Source of the DNA: Parvibium lacunae
GTDB lineage: Bacteria; Pseudomonadota; Gammaproteobacteria; Burkholderiales; Burkholderiaceae_D
Direction: 5' to 3'
Length of the DNA stretch: 64,000 nt
NCBI RefSeq assembly: GCF_003335215.1
Contig: NZ_QPGB01000003.1
Location: 124,001 to 188,000 of the forward strand
Notes under the pieces: model-generated
What the model saw: only the letters and a program-made list of their open reading frames with translations
Database searches by the model: none
Told to the model about the DNA's origin: nothing
Shown here: positions 27,204-35,687 of the stretch, piece after piece
Numbering within the stretch: position 1 is the stretch's first letter
Layout of the letters: every line of letters begins with the position of its first letter
Position numbers and translations under genes: made by a program

Positions 27204-30200
27204 TCAGTGCGCGCCGCTCCTGAGCCATACCTTGATTTTGTCGATATCAATCTGACTTAAACAAGGTGTGGCATTGACCGGTTGCCCGCTCACCTGCGTA
27301 TTCGGTAATTCCGGGCCGCGGAAACAGTTCGGCGGCATACGATTGTTGGGGGCTGCTTCTGTAATACGCTGTAGCAGGGTATTGGCGGCCACACTATCAT
27401 TGCCGGGGGTAATCAAGCCGCCATTCAGGGTGCCCAATGAGACCCCACTCGTCAGTGGGGCAAAGCTCGCCTGGCCACCGCTGACATGACATGCCGTACA
27501 TTTACCGTTCCATATCGATTGGATCGCCTGCGTATAGAACCGACTGGGGGTTGCAACGCTGCCAGAGAGGAATGTGGTGCATAGGTCATTCCGCCATTGC
27601 GAGGCTGGCGCACCAAAGCCATTCCCCAATGACTGAAACTGCTGATAATACGGCGTAGGTGGGGCGCCCCAGTCAGTCACATTCCAAGGATATTTATCCC
27701 AAAACAGTTCATGAGTACGTAAGGCATGGGGCATGGAGTAATCACCGCACACGCGACTTTGGGCCGTGCCTAGCATCATAAAGTTATTGTTACCACTGAT
27801 GCTATTGAAAGCATCCAAATGCAAGAACTTACGCGACGTATTAAATTGCAATTGGGGGAATGGCTGTGCGATGTGGCAAGTGCGGCAGGAGGTGGCCACT
27901 ACATTACGATAGAACACGTCTTGCGCGCTTACATTCGCTGATTGCCCAACCTGCCAACCTGGCACCGTAAAGTTGTGAATTTGTGTCGCAGCAGCGCCAT
28001 TGTTGTTAAGCCCGGCGACGACTTCGCGAATCGGATCAGCCACCCCAACCGGTGGTGCGGCATTCACGATCTGCTCATTCAGCGTCTTGAATGCTAACTC
28101 CTGCGCCGCTTTGGTTCCGCTCGCGCTGAACGTGAAGAAGCTATGATCGAATGGCAAAAAGCGGGCATTAAACGTCACTTGCGGGCCTGTACTGAAAGCG
28201 GGAACACCCCCACTTTGCTGCGGGATGGCACCACCATGACAAATCAGACATAACTGTGGAACAGGGCGTTCGCCGTGTCCGTCAAGGTTGGCTGAAATGC
28301 TACGCGCATAGGCGCCGGTTGGATTGGTTGGGGTAACCGCAGCCGCATCGGTCAAGCCTTTTTTGAACACATAGAACTTGACCGTCTTGTTTCCAGGAGA
28401 CCCAGGTATATCAGAGTATTCCATGGCAACTGTCGCGATTTCTGCTGAAGCCCCAACGGTTATGCGCGTGGCAGCCGCTTCGGCATCATCCGTATCTGGG
28501 GTGGCGACGAAACTATTGGCGACATCATCGTAACCAAACCCATAATTGGAAACATAGCAAACCACATCACCATTGATTTTCTTCAGGCAATGCATATCGC
28601 GCCCAAAACCTAAATCGCCTGAGTTGGCATAAGTGGCGACCGTTTCGTTGGGGTTCGGTGCGGCAGGGTTTTGCGAGAAACCATGAAAATCACGGAATTT
28701 TTCCAGGCTGGTCAGCGGCGTTCCCGGGTTTGCGCTATCAAGGGTGCTGTAATAGTTACGGGAAGCATTAACCAACGCATCTCGCAATGCGTTGCCAGTT
28801 GGTAGCGCATAAGTTAGGTCATCAAACCCTAAATTCGCCGCATCAATATACCCGAGACCATGCAAAAACTCACCGCCTATTGGTACGTCTGGCGCTGTAT
28901 TGATTTTCAAAATTACTATCGCTTTGCAGGAATCATAAGGCTGCGGCGGAACCAACGGGGAATTGTTAGGGGCTTGCGGCGGACCACTATTCACCACGTA
29001 ATAACCAAGCAGTTGCGGATTCGCCCCGGTAGTCATCGGTGCCAACGTGATGTTGGTATTATTGGGTAAGTTATAAATCACATGCGTGGTGGTTGAGCTT
29101 TGATCAATCGTCTTTTTCAAGATTTTGATTGGCCCACCCGGCCCGCCTAATGGTGCCGCGACTTCTAAATCATATTGACCGGGTAAACTCGGGCTGAATA
29201 CACGTACGCATGAAGCATTGGTTTTGACGTTGTCGGCATTAAAGGCCGAAAAGTGTTTGACCTCGCCGACATAGCTCAGTACACCATTCACCGTTTGCAG
29301 GTTGAGTACCCCCTCTTCCACCCACAAGCCGCGGCGTTCGTTATAAGAGAGTGCTGGCACTGTTGCTGGTAACGGAACGCTACCGATACGGCGTGAACGA
29401 TCAACTGGAATGATGACAGTTGCGGTACGCCCCGGCTTTAATTGCATCCCGTTTGGCAAATCCAATATTCCCGCTCCAAACGTTTCAATATACCCCCCAT
29501 TCCCGGAACTAGCGATCACCGACTCATCGCCCGGCATTTGCTGGGGCGACAGGGGATCAATCGTTGAAATAGCCAGTTGTATCGGTGTGGTAACGGGCTG
29601 GCCATTGGCATCCACAATGCTATTGGCGGGAATACGGACACTCACGCCAGGACCACAGTCTGGCAGGCGTTGGCGCCGAGCAATCAAAGCCGGGCCACTG
29701 TCTTTCGGACGATCGGCAGAAACGGTAGCACGCAAAGTACCTGGCCGATCTGCCAGACGCGTGCGTGCTAACTCGGCTGTCTTTGTCGCAGTAAGCAGAC
29801 GCGCCGCCTCACGCGCCCCGAGGTCGCTGGCTAGGGTGAGTGTGTCTTGATTGAGGCTGGCTTTCAATGACGCGGGTAAGCGGACTTTATCTTGCAGTGC
29901 CGTTGGTGCATCAATCGGATTACCTTGGCCATCTTGCCATTCGGGCACCAAGGCAGACTCGCCCGCAGGGCCTAAGCGCGCGGTGCGCGAGTCGGGCCCG
30001 GAACACTCTTTTTGACTGCGCCGATGAGTTAATTTGATTGGCCGGGTCGGATCGACGGTCACTAGCTGGGCTTGACGTAACAGCCAGCGCCCTCCGGTAA
30101 TCGGGCGATCATAAATTTGGGCATTAAGGGCATAACCAGGTTTGCGAATATTGACCACATAACGAGTGCCAAGCTTCACATTCGTTACGATGCGCCCTTG

Positions 30201-31373
30201 CGCATTTGTTTTGACAATGGGGTTAGGTTGATCATCACTAATCACTTCAACTTCAGCATCTTGAATCGGATTCCCTGACAGATCAACCACTTGGCCAGTA
30301 AAGGGAGTGCCCTGCCCTGTCGCCAACACCGTAAAGGTTGCTTTGTCATAGCCACCTTTTTTGTCCATCGCCAAGGCAGTCACCACAAAACGGCCAGCCG
30401 TTTTCGGTAGCTGCCAGCGATTGCTGGGGCCTGTTGCCTGCGCTAATTTGCCCTCGCCCTCGCCCACTTGCCAAAAAATTTCAAGCGGATCGCCATCTTT
30501 ATCTTTGGCCTCGACAGACAACTCAATCAAGGCGCCGACAGAAACATTGTGAGTCGGGAGACCCGACGCACGATCCCGGCCATGAATCGCTAAGACCTCT
30601 GGACGATGATTGTCGAATACCAGATTCACCCGATTGATCTGCCCGCTGGCCGTGGCGGTGCCGCGTGTAATGGTTTGTATTGCTTTGGCGTTTTCCTGAA
30701 AAGCGATTAAACGCAGATCACCCTGAGTGGGGACGTAAGGAAGAAGATATTCCCCCTGATTATTCACATAGACCGTTGCCAAGCGTTTACCTTGGTCATT
30801 TTCAAGCGTAAGCTGCGCAAACGCATTCAGGTTTAACAAGGGGTCAAAAGCACGAACCGAGCGACCATCTGCTTGCGTGACCTTACCGCTGTAGCTGGTA
30901 AACCCAGTTCGAGCTGGTAGCGTAACTGTCACAGTGCTTAAGAATTGAGGCTGGCGTCCTGCAACAAACGATTTTGCATCACAGCCCGACTCATACACCT
31001 CTGATTTCCAGCACAGTGTATAGGTGCCTGGCTCCGGCGCGAATAGGGTGAATCGGCCACTGAGGTCGGTACGAGTTGGTTCGCTCCGCTTACCAGTTTG
31101 GGTATTGGTTAGGAACACCGTCACCCCAGGGATGGCGATGCCTTTCAAGCTGCGCGCACTAACGCTAGGGTTATCAGCGATGGCAGCTGCCGGTTTAGCA
31201 GCAGGCGCTATCGCAAAATAACCACGCACCATATTTTCATGAGGTAGCTTATTGGGTTGCGCATTGACATACCGATAAGCGCCAACAGAACTCAAGATCA
31301 CTAAGCTAGCGATAGCCAATAGGCAAGCCAAGCCACGCTGGGATTGCGGCCAGCAACGACGTAAGATAGACAT
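27204..31373 (-). CDS. Very large secreted three-haem c-type cytochrome with repeat and carboxypeptidase-regulatory-like domains
   Basis: I do not recognise a named protein. The 1389-residue product starts with a short basic region and one hydrophobic helix (LACLLAIASLVILSSVGA), then beta-rich domains. These include two carboxypeptidase-regulatory-like repeats (TRTDLSGRFTLF, and VVDLSGNPIQDAEVEVIS), an Ig/PKD-like stretch (KDKDGDPLEIFWQVGEG), and a region around RIPANSIVDANGQPV resembling cell-surface proteins. The last third holds three haem c sites: CLICH at about 1042, CRTCH at 1163 and CTACH at 1292. The C-terminus IDIDKIKVWLRSGAH is like that of extracellular cytochromes. AGGGAG precedes the ATG at 31373. 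Suggested role: surface electron transfer or sensing, by inference only. Confidence 0.75.
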   Translation of the reverse strand: MSILRRCWPQSQRGLACLLAIASLVILSSVGAYRYVNAQPNKLPHENMVRGYFAIAPAAKPAAAIADNPSVSARSLKGIAIPGVTVFLTNTQTGKRSEPTRTDLSGRFTLFAPEPGTYTLCWKSEVYESGCDAKSFVAGRQPQFLSTVTVTLPARTGFTSYSGKVTQADGRSVRAFDPLLNLNAFAQLTLENDQGKRLATVYVNNQGEYLLPYVPTQGDLRLIAFQENAKAIQTITRGTATASGQINRVNLVFDNHRPEVLAIHGRDRASGLPTHNVSVGALIELSVEAKDKDGDPLEIFWQVGEGEGKLAQATGPSNRWQLPKTAGRFVVTALAMDKKGGYDKATFTVLATGQGTPFTGQVVDLSGNPIQDAEVEVISDDQPNPIVKTNAQGRIVTNVKLGTRYVVNIRKPGYALNAQIYDRPITGGRWLLRQAQLVTVDPTRPIKLTHRRSQKECSGPDSRTARLGPAGESALVPEWQDGQGNPIDAPTALQDKVRLPASLKASLNQDTLTLASDLGAREAARLLTATKTAELARTRLADRPGTLRATVSADRPKDSGPALIARRQRLPDCGPGVSVRIPANSIVDANGQPVTTPIQLAISTIDPLSPQQMPGDESVIASSGNGGYIETFGAGILDLPNGMQLKPGRTATVIIPVDRSRRIGSVPLPATVPALSYNERRGLWVEEGVLNLQTVNGVLSYVGEVKHFSAFNADNVKTNASCVRVFSPSLPGQYDLEVAAPLGGPGGPIKILKKTIDQSSTTTHVIYNLPNNTNITLAPMTTGANPQLLGYYVVNSGPPQAPNNSPLVPPQPYDSCKAIVILKINTAPDVPIGGEFLHGLGYIDAANLGFDDLTYALPTGNALRDALVNASRNYYSTLDSANPGTPLTSLEKFRDFHGFSQNPAAPNPNETVATYANSGDLGFGRDMHCLKKINGDVVCYVSNYGFGYDDVANSFVATPDTDDAEAAATRITVGASAEIATVAMEYSDIPGSPGNKTVKFYVFKKGLTDAAAVTPTNPTGAYARSISANLDGHGERPVPQLCLICHGGAIPQQSGGVPAFSTGPQVTFNARFLPFDHSFFTFSASGTKAAQELAFKTLNEQIVNAAPPVGVADPIREVVAGLNNNGAAATQIHNFTVPGWQVGQSANVSAQDVFYRNVVATSCRTCHIAQPFPQLQFNTSRKFLHLDAFNSISGNNNFMMLGTAQSRVCGDYSMPHALRTHELFWDKYPWNVTDWGAPPTPYYQQFQSLGNGFGAPASQWRNDLCTTFLSGSVATPSRFYTQAIQSIWNGKCTACHVSGGQASFAPLTSGVSLGTLNGGLITPGNDSVAANTLLQRITEAAPNNRMPPNCFRGPELPNTQVSGQPVNATPCLSQIDIDKIKVWLRSGAH

Positions 31374-31682
31374 GTAAACTCCCTGTAAACCACAGCGGCA
31401 TGAGCGGTCGCTGTCGTAATACACCCTCTTATGATTTATTTAGCCCAACTATTGGTGGTTTTTTATTGTGACTGCACGAGATTATCACTGATGGGTCTAC
31501 ATGGTACCGCGCCACTCGTCAGTGAATATAGCGGCGATGCATACCCATATATGCTTTTCTCGTTAATGCGTAGATTGATTCGCTCGCATTACCGCAGCGA
31601 GTAGCGGCAGTATAAACAGAGAATGCCGCAAACTGGTGACATAAATCACAGTAAAAATAAAAACGATCATGAATCTGTAGGC
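31374..31682. other. Non-coding stretch upstream of the three-haem gene
   Basis: No gene is apparent. It should hold the promoter of the three-haem gene, but I see no convincing -10/-35 pair. A CRP-like palindrome lies near its far end at 31635-31650. Confidence 0.5.
31635..31650. promoter_or_regulatory. CRP/Vfr-like palindrome
   Basis: GGTGA-CATAAA-TCACA differs from the CRP consensus TGTGA-N6-TCACA at one base. It lies about 260 bases before the three-haem gene and 33 bases past the stop of the Pro/Tyr-rich gene. One such match can arise by chance. Confidence 0.35.
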
Positions 31683-32006
31683 TTACCAGCGACGATAGGG
31701 ATGAGGGTGGTGAAAATATCGATACGGCCTTGGTGCTGTGTACCACACTGGCCCGTAACCTGGCGCTGGGTAAGGATAAACAGGGTGAGGGTTAACATAC
31801 ACCGGGGCCGGCTGCAGATAGATTGGTTGGGGAGTAGGAGAATATATAGCTGGCGGTGGCAGATAAATAGGTGGTGTAACGGGATAGCCGTGTACGGGCC
31901 GGGCCGAGATCAGCGCAGCACTCACGACGCCCCCTAAAATTGCCCCCGCAATAAACTCTGTGCCACTCGCTGCCCGTGTTTTAAATGTAAAAAGCCGTAA
32001 CCTCAT
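31683..32006 (-). CDS. Hypothetical Pro/Tyr-rich small membrane or surface protein
   Basis: I do not recognise this 107-residue protein. It has a Gly/Ala-rich hydrophobic stretch (FIAGAILGGVVSAALISA), resembling a glycine-zipper or a membrane anchor, and then a tail made mostly of Pro, Tyr, Val and His (YPVTPPIYLPPPAIY; PYRYFHHPHPYRRW). Such tails suggest an extended, surface-exposed or cell-wall interacting segment. The only ATG lies in the loop of the ettA terminator, and there is no clear ribosome site, so the start or even expression is doubtful. If real, it is expressed by readthrough from ettA or from a promoter hidden in ettA. Confidence 0.5.
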   Translation of the reverse strand: MRLRLFTFKTRAASGTEFIAGAILGGVVSAALISARPVHGYPVTPPIYLPPPAIYSPTPQPIYLQPAPVYVNPHPVYPYPAPGYGPVWYTAPRPYRYFHHPHPYRRW

Positions 32007-32020
32007 GGTTACGGCTTTTT
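31989..32020 (-). terminator. Bidirectional terminator of ettA
   Basis: AAAAAGCCGTAACC (31989-32002) and GGTTACGGCTTTTT (32007-32020) form a perfect 14-bp stem around TCAT. It lies 22 bases after the ettA stop and includes T runs on both strands. Confidence 0.88.
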
Positions 32021-32041
32021 GTTCTACCCCGGTAAAAGGAC

Positions 32042-33706
32042 TTATTTCAGGGGTTTGTAACGTAAGCGCTTGGGCTTCGCGCCCTCTTCGCCTAAACGGT
32101 GTTTTTTGTCCGCTTCATATTCCTGATAGTTACCCGCGAAGAAAGTCCACTGTGAATCGCCTTCACACGCCAAAATGTGGGTGGCGATACGGTCGAGGAA
32201 CCAACGATCATGGGAAATCACCAGCACGCAGCCGGCAAATTCCAGCAGCGCGTCTTCCAAGGCTCGCAAGGTTTCCACATCCAAGTCGTTGGATGGCTCA
32301 TCCAGCAGCAACACATTGCCGCCGGCAATCAGGGTTTGCGCCAAATGCAAACGGCCACGTTCACCACCGGATAAATTACCGACGATTTTTTGTTGATCAG
32401 TGCCGCGGAAGTTAAAGCGCCCCACATACGCACGGGAAGGCATTTCAAACTTGCCAACGGTGAGAATATCCGCACCATCGGAAATCGCTTCCCACACAGT
32501 TTTGTCATTGGCCAAGGCATCGCGTGATTGATCCACATACGCCATTTTCACGGTCTGACCAATTTTGATCTCGCCACTATCCGGCTGCTCTTTACCGGTG
32601 AGCATACGGAACAGCGTCGATTTACCCGCACCGTTGGGGCCAATAATCCCGACAATCGCACCGGGAGGCAGCGTAAAGCTCAGGTTATCAATCAACAAAC
32701 GGTCGCCAAACGCTTTGCTGACATTATTAAATTCGACCACGCTATCACCCAAACGCTCGGCCACGGGAATGAAGATTTCCTGGGTTTCATTGCGCTTTTG
32801 GTATTCGTGGCTGCTCAATTCTTCAAAGCGCGCCATCCGCGCCTTGCTCTTGGCTTGACGGCCTTTCGGGTTTTGGCGCACCCATTCCAACTCCTTGGCA
32901 ATGGTTTTCTGACGCGCACTCTCCGTGGATTCTTCCTGCTTCAAGCGGTCTTCTTTTTGTTCCAACCAAGAACTGTAATTGCCTTTCCAAGGAATGCCGT
33001 GGCCGCGGTCCAATTCCAAAATCCATTCGGCGGCGTTATCCAAGAAGTAACGGTCGTGGGTCACCGCCACCACCGTACCGGGGAAGCGTTGTAGGAATTG
33101 CTCTAACCATTCCACCGATTCTGCATCCAGGTGGTTGGTCGGCTCATCCAACAACAACATATCAGGCTTGGATAACAGCAATTTACACAAGGCGACGCGG
33201 CGTTTTTCACCGCCGGATAAATTACCCACCACCGCATCCCACGGCGGCAAGCGCAAGGCATCGGCCGCGATTTCGAGTTGGTGTTCAGTATTGTCGTTAC
33301 CGGCGGCGGTAATAATCGCTTCGTACTTGGCTTGTTCGGCCGCCAGCGCATCAAAATCGGCATCAGGCTCCGCATAGGCGGCGTAAATTTCTTCCAGTTT
33401 TTGTTTGGCCAGCATGACCTCGCCCAAACCTTCTTCAACGGCTTGGCGCACGGTATGGGTCGGATCAAGCTGCGGCTCTTGCGGCAAGTAACCGACCTTA
33501 ATGCCGGGCATCGGCAGGGCTTCGCCTTCAATCTCCTTATCCACCCCCGCCATAATTTTCAGGAGCGTGGATTTACCGGAACCGTTCAGACCGAGCACGC
33601 CGATCTTGGCGCCGGGAAAGAAAGACAGAGAAATGTCTTTGAGAATTTGCCGTTTTGGCGGGACAATTTTGCCGACACGATTCATCGTGTATACATATTG
33701 AGCCAT
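32042..33706 (-). CDS. ettA: ABC-F protein EttA, energy-dependent translational throttle
   Basis: Cytoplasmic ribosome-associated ATPase that gates the first peptide bond according to energy state. The 554-residue product has two ABC domains: first Walker [10 protein letters not shown] near residue 39, [12 protein letters not shown] and [14 protein letters not shown]; second [32 protein letters not shown]. The start [17 protein letters not shown] is typical of EttA and separates it from Uup, YheS or YbiT. AAGGAAAAA lies before the ATG. It is divergent from the SIMPL gene. Confidence 0.97.
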   Translation of the reverse strand: MAQYVYTMNRVGKIVPPKRQILKDISLSFFPGAKIGVLGLNGSGKSTLLKIMAGVDKEIEGEALPMPGIKVGYLPQEPQLDPTHTVRQAVEEGLGEVMLAKQKLEEIYAAYAEPDADFDALAAEQAKYEAIITAAGNDNTEHQLEIAADALRLPPWDAVVGNLSGGEKRRVALCKLLLSKPDMLLLDEPTNHLDAESVEWLEQFLQRFPGTVVAVTHDRYFLDNAAEWILELDRGHGIPWKGNYSSWLEQKEDRLKQEESTESARQKTIAKELEWVRQNPKGRQAKSKARMARFEELSSHEYQKRNETQEIFIPVAERLGDSVVEFNNVSKAFGDRLLIDNLSFTLPPGAIVGIIGPNGAGKSTLFRMLTGKEQPDSGEIKIGQTVKMAYVDQSRDALANDKTVWEAISDGADILTVGKFEMPSRAYVGRFNFRGTDQQKIVGNLSGGERGRLHLAQTLIAGGNVLLLDEPSNDLDVETLRALEDALLEFAGCVLVISHDRWFLDRIATHILACEGDSQWTFFAGNYQEYEADKKHRLGEEGAKPKRLRYKPLK

Positions 33707-33791
33707 TATTTTTCCTTCATAATGAGTGTGGCCGCAAGATTACCAGCACTTGGGGCTGGTTTCTATCATTCGACTCATTATTGGAGTGCTA

Positions 33792-34511
33792 ATGCGTATT
33801 TCACCCCTGCTTCAAGCCAGCCTGATCCTGTCACTGCCTTTCTGGTCACTGTTCGTCAATGCGCAAAGCTCGCTGCCTCCTCATCTGGAGCGCGACATCG
33901 TGACCCTCAGTGCTGACGCGAGCACAACGGTTGTTCCTGATATGGCCTTGATTCAGTTAGCGATTGAACGGCAAGGCAGTGACCCCGCCAATCTGACCCA
34001 AGAGGTCAACCAAATAATGAACCAAGCGCTGGCGCAAGCAAAATCAAGCACGGGCATTGAAGCGCAGACCAGTAGCTTTACGACCTACCCGCGCTACGAC
34101 AACAAGGGACAGCGCAATGGCTGGATAGTGCGTGCTGAATTAATTTTGAAAAGCAAAGATTTTGGCGTACTCGGCACTTTGGCAGGTAAGCTCTCAAACC
34201 AGTTACAAATTATCGGGAATAGTTTTGAAGTCTCTCGATCCCTGCGCTTGCAACAAGAAGCGAGCTTACAGGAACAAGCGATTCGCGCCTTTCAACAAAA
34301 GGCAGAGTCTGCAACCAAGCAATTGGGTTACCGCAGCTGGCAGTTACGCGAATTGACCATCGGCCAGCAACAGGGCGAGCTTAATCGCCCGATGCCCCGT
34401 GGACCGATGTTGATGAAAGCGGCCAGCGCTGAGGCCGCGCCCATGAATCTGGAAGCGGGAAATACCTCGCTTAATCTAGTGGTCAATGGCAGTATCGTCA
34501 TGCAAAGGTAA
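33792..34511 (+). CDS. SIMPL-domain (DUF541) periplasmic protein
   Basis: Unknown function; family members sit in the periplasm or outer membrane. The 239-residue product has a signal peptide (LQASLILSLPFWSLFVNA) and the SIMPL pattern: VTLSADASTTVVPDMALIQL, then a middle part with FTTYPRYDNKGQRNGWIVRA, and a C-terminal AGNTSLNLVVNGSIVMQ. The start at 33792 is chosen because TTGGAG precedes it and the signal peptide then has a normal length. It begins 85 bases from ettA, in the opposite direction, and is followed by the DsbA-like gene after 12 bases, probably in one operon. Confidence 0.83.
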   Translation: MRISPLLQASLILSLPFWSLFVNAQSSLPPHLERDIVTLSADASTTVVPDMALIQLAIERQGSDPANLTQEVNQIMNQALAQAKSSTGIEAQTSSFTTYPRYDNKGQRNGWIVRAELILKSKDFGVLGTLAGKLSNQLQIIGNSFEVSRSLRLQQEASLQEQAIRAFQQKAESATKQLGYRSWQLRELTIGQQQGELNRPMPRGPMLMKAASAEAAPMNLEAGNTSLNLVVNGSIVMQR

Positions 34512-34523
34512 GGGATCGAAGAA

Positions 34524-35228
34524 ATGGAACACTTCATTTACATCGCTGACCCAATGTGCTCATGGTGCTACGGCTTTGGCCCGCAACTCAGCCGCTTTAT
34601 GGCGCAATTCCCTGACGCACAGATTGATGTGATGGTCGGTGGCCTGCGCGCCTACGCGACCGCCCCCCTGTCAGCAGCCGCTCGCGTCGAGATTCGTAGC
34701 CATTGGGACCGGGTTGAAACCCAAACTGGGCTGCCATTTTGTGCAGCTGGCCAAAGCCCGATGGATGCCCCTGGGTTCATTTACGACACCGAGCCGGCTT
34801 GCCGTGCTGTGGTCGCGGTACGCTATGCGCAGCAGCAGCCCCCTGTCCACATCAGTGCCGATCAGGCCCCGGCTGAAGAGGCCGTAAAAGGGCAGTCGCC
34901 TCATCTTGCGCTAGACTTTTTCCATGCACTACAAGTCGCCTGGTACCGCGATGGTCGGGATATTACCCAGCAGACCACCCTTGCAGCGCTCGCAACGGAA
35001 CAAGGGTTAGATGAGACTGCATTTCTAACACAATGGGCCAGCCCGGCGTTGCAAGAATATACACGCCAAGATTTTCTGCTGGCGCAAAAACTGGGGATCC
35101 GCGGGTTTCCCGCCCTGATTGGATTGTATGGTGGCAATATGCATCTGATTACCAGTGGTTTTCATTATGCGGAACAACTCTGGGAGATTGTCGATGAAAT
35201 CAGACAAAGCACAGAAAATGCTGAATAA
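34524..35228 (+). CDS. DsbA-family (FrnE-like) thiol oxidoreductase
   Basis: Predicted thioredoxin-fold oxidoreductase. The 234-residue product lacks a signal peptide and has MCSWCYGFGP near residues 11-20, giving the active-site CxxC as CSWC, then an alpha insertion and the cis-Pro loop IRGFPALIGLYG. This is the pattern of cytoplasmic DsbA-like proteins of the FrnE/COG3531 type, not the periplasmic DsbA. The substrate is unknown. It lies 12 bases after the SIMPL gene. Confidence 0.85.
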   Translation: MEHFIYIADPMCSWCYGFGPQLSRFMAQFPDAQIDVMVGGLRAYATAPLSAAARVEIRSHWDRVETQTGLPFCAAGQSPMDAPGFIYDTEPACRAVVAVRYAQQQPPVHISADQAPAEEAVKGQSPHLALDFFHALQVAWYRDGRDITQQTTLAALATEQGLDETAFLTQWASPALQEYTRQDFLLAQKLGIRGFPALIGLYGGNMHLITSGFHYAEQLWEIVDEIRQSTENAE

Positions 35229-35367
35229 TTATGCTATGCTGTACATTGGATTGTGAAGATTGCATTAAATCCGTCAAGGTTGCTTGCTATCCATGTGATT
35301 AGCCGGTATCTTGGCGCGGTAAACTTAAGGTAATCCGTTTTTAATTCTTGAATTTAGGGAGAGCAAA

Positions 35368-35610
35368 ATGAAATTAGTTAGCGCATTGGTTTTTTCGTTG
35401 GTATCTAGCTTGGCAATCGCACAGGGTGCAGCAGTTGGTGGCGGCACAACGGCCGGTGGTGGCTCAGCCGCTGGGGTTGGCGCGGGTGCTGCTGGTGCAG
35501 GTGCTGGTGCTGCTGGTGCAGCCGCAGTTGCTGCGGGTGTCGCTGGTGTGGCAGTTGCAGCTGGCGCAAACAGCAGTGGCAGCAGCAGCAACTCTGCCGT
35601 CGCACACTAA
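35368..35610 (+). CDS. YjbE-like small Gly/Ala-rich secreted protein
   Basis: An 80-residue protein with a signal peptide (MKLVSALVFSLVSSLAIA) followed by a tail made almost wholly of Gly, Ala, Val and Ser. It resembles YjbE, the first gene of the E. coli yjbEFGH exopolysaccharide locus, in length and composition, and a YjbH-like gene is directly downstream. AGGGAGAG precedes the ATG. Low-complexity sequence makes the family call tentative. A strong terminator lies right after the stop. Confidence 0.65.
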   Translation: MKLVSALVFSLVSSLAIAQGAAVGGGTTAGGGSAAGVGAGAAGAGAGAAGAAAVAAGVAGVAVAAGANSSGSSSNSAVAH

Positions 35611-35627
35611 TCTAGATAATGAGTATT

Positions 35628-35659
35628 AAGACTGGGGGCTTCGGCCCCCAGTCTTTTTT
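35628..35659 (+). terminator. Strong terminator between the YjbE-like and YjbH genes
   Basis: AAGACTGGGGGC (35628-35639), TTCG loop and GCCCCCAGTCTT (35644-35655), followed by TTTT. A perfect 12-bp GC-rich stem with a stable tetraloop, 18 bases after the YjbE-like stop. Confidence 0.9.
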
Positions 35660-35687
35660 CTGTCTCGCTTTTTCACTATCGGTTTTC

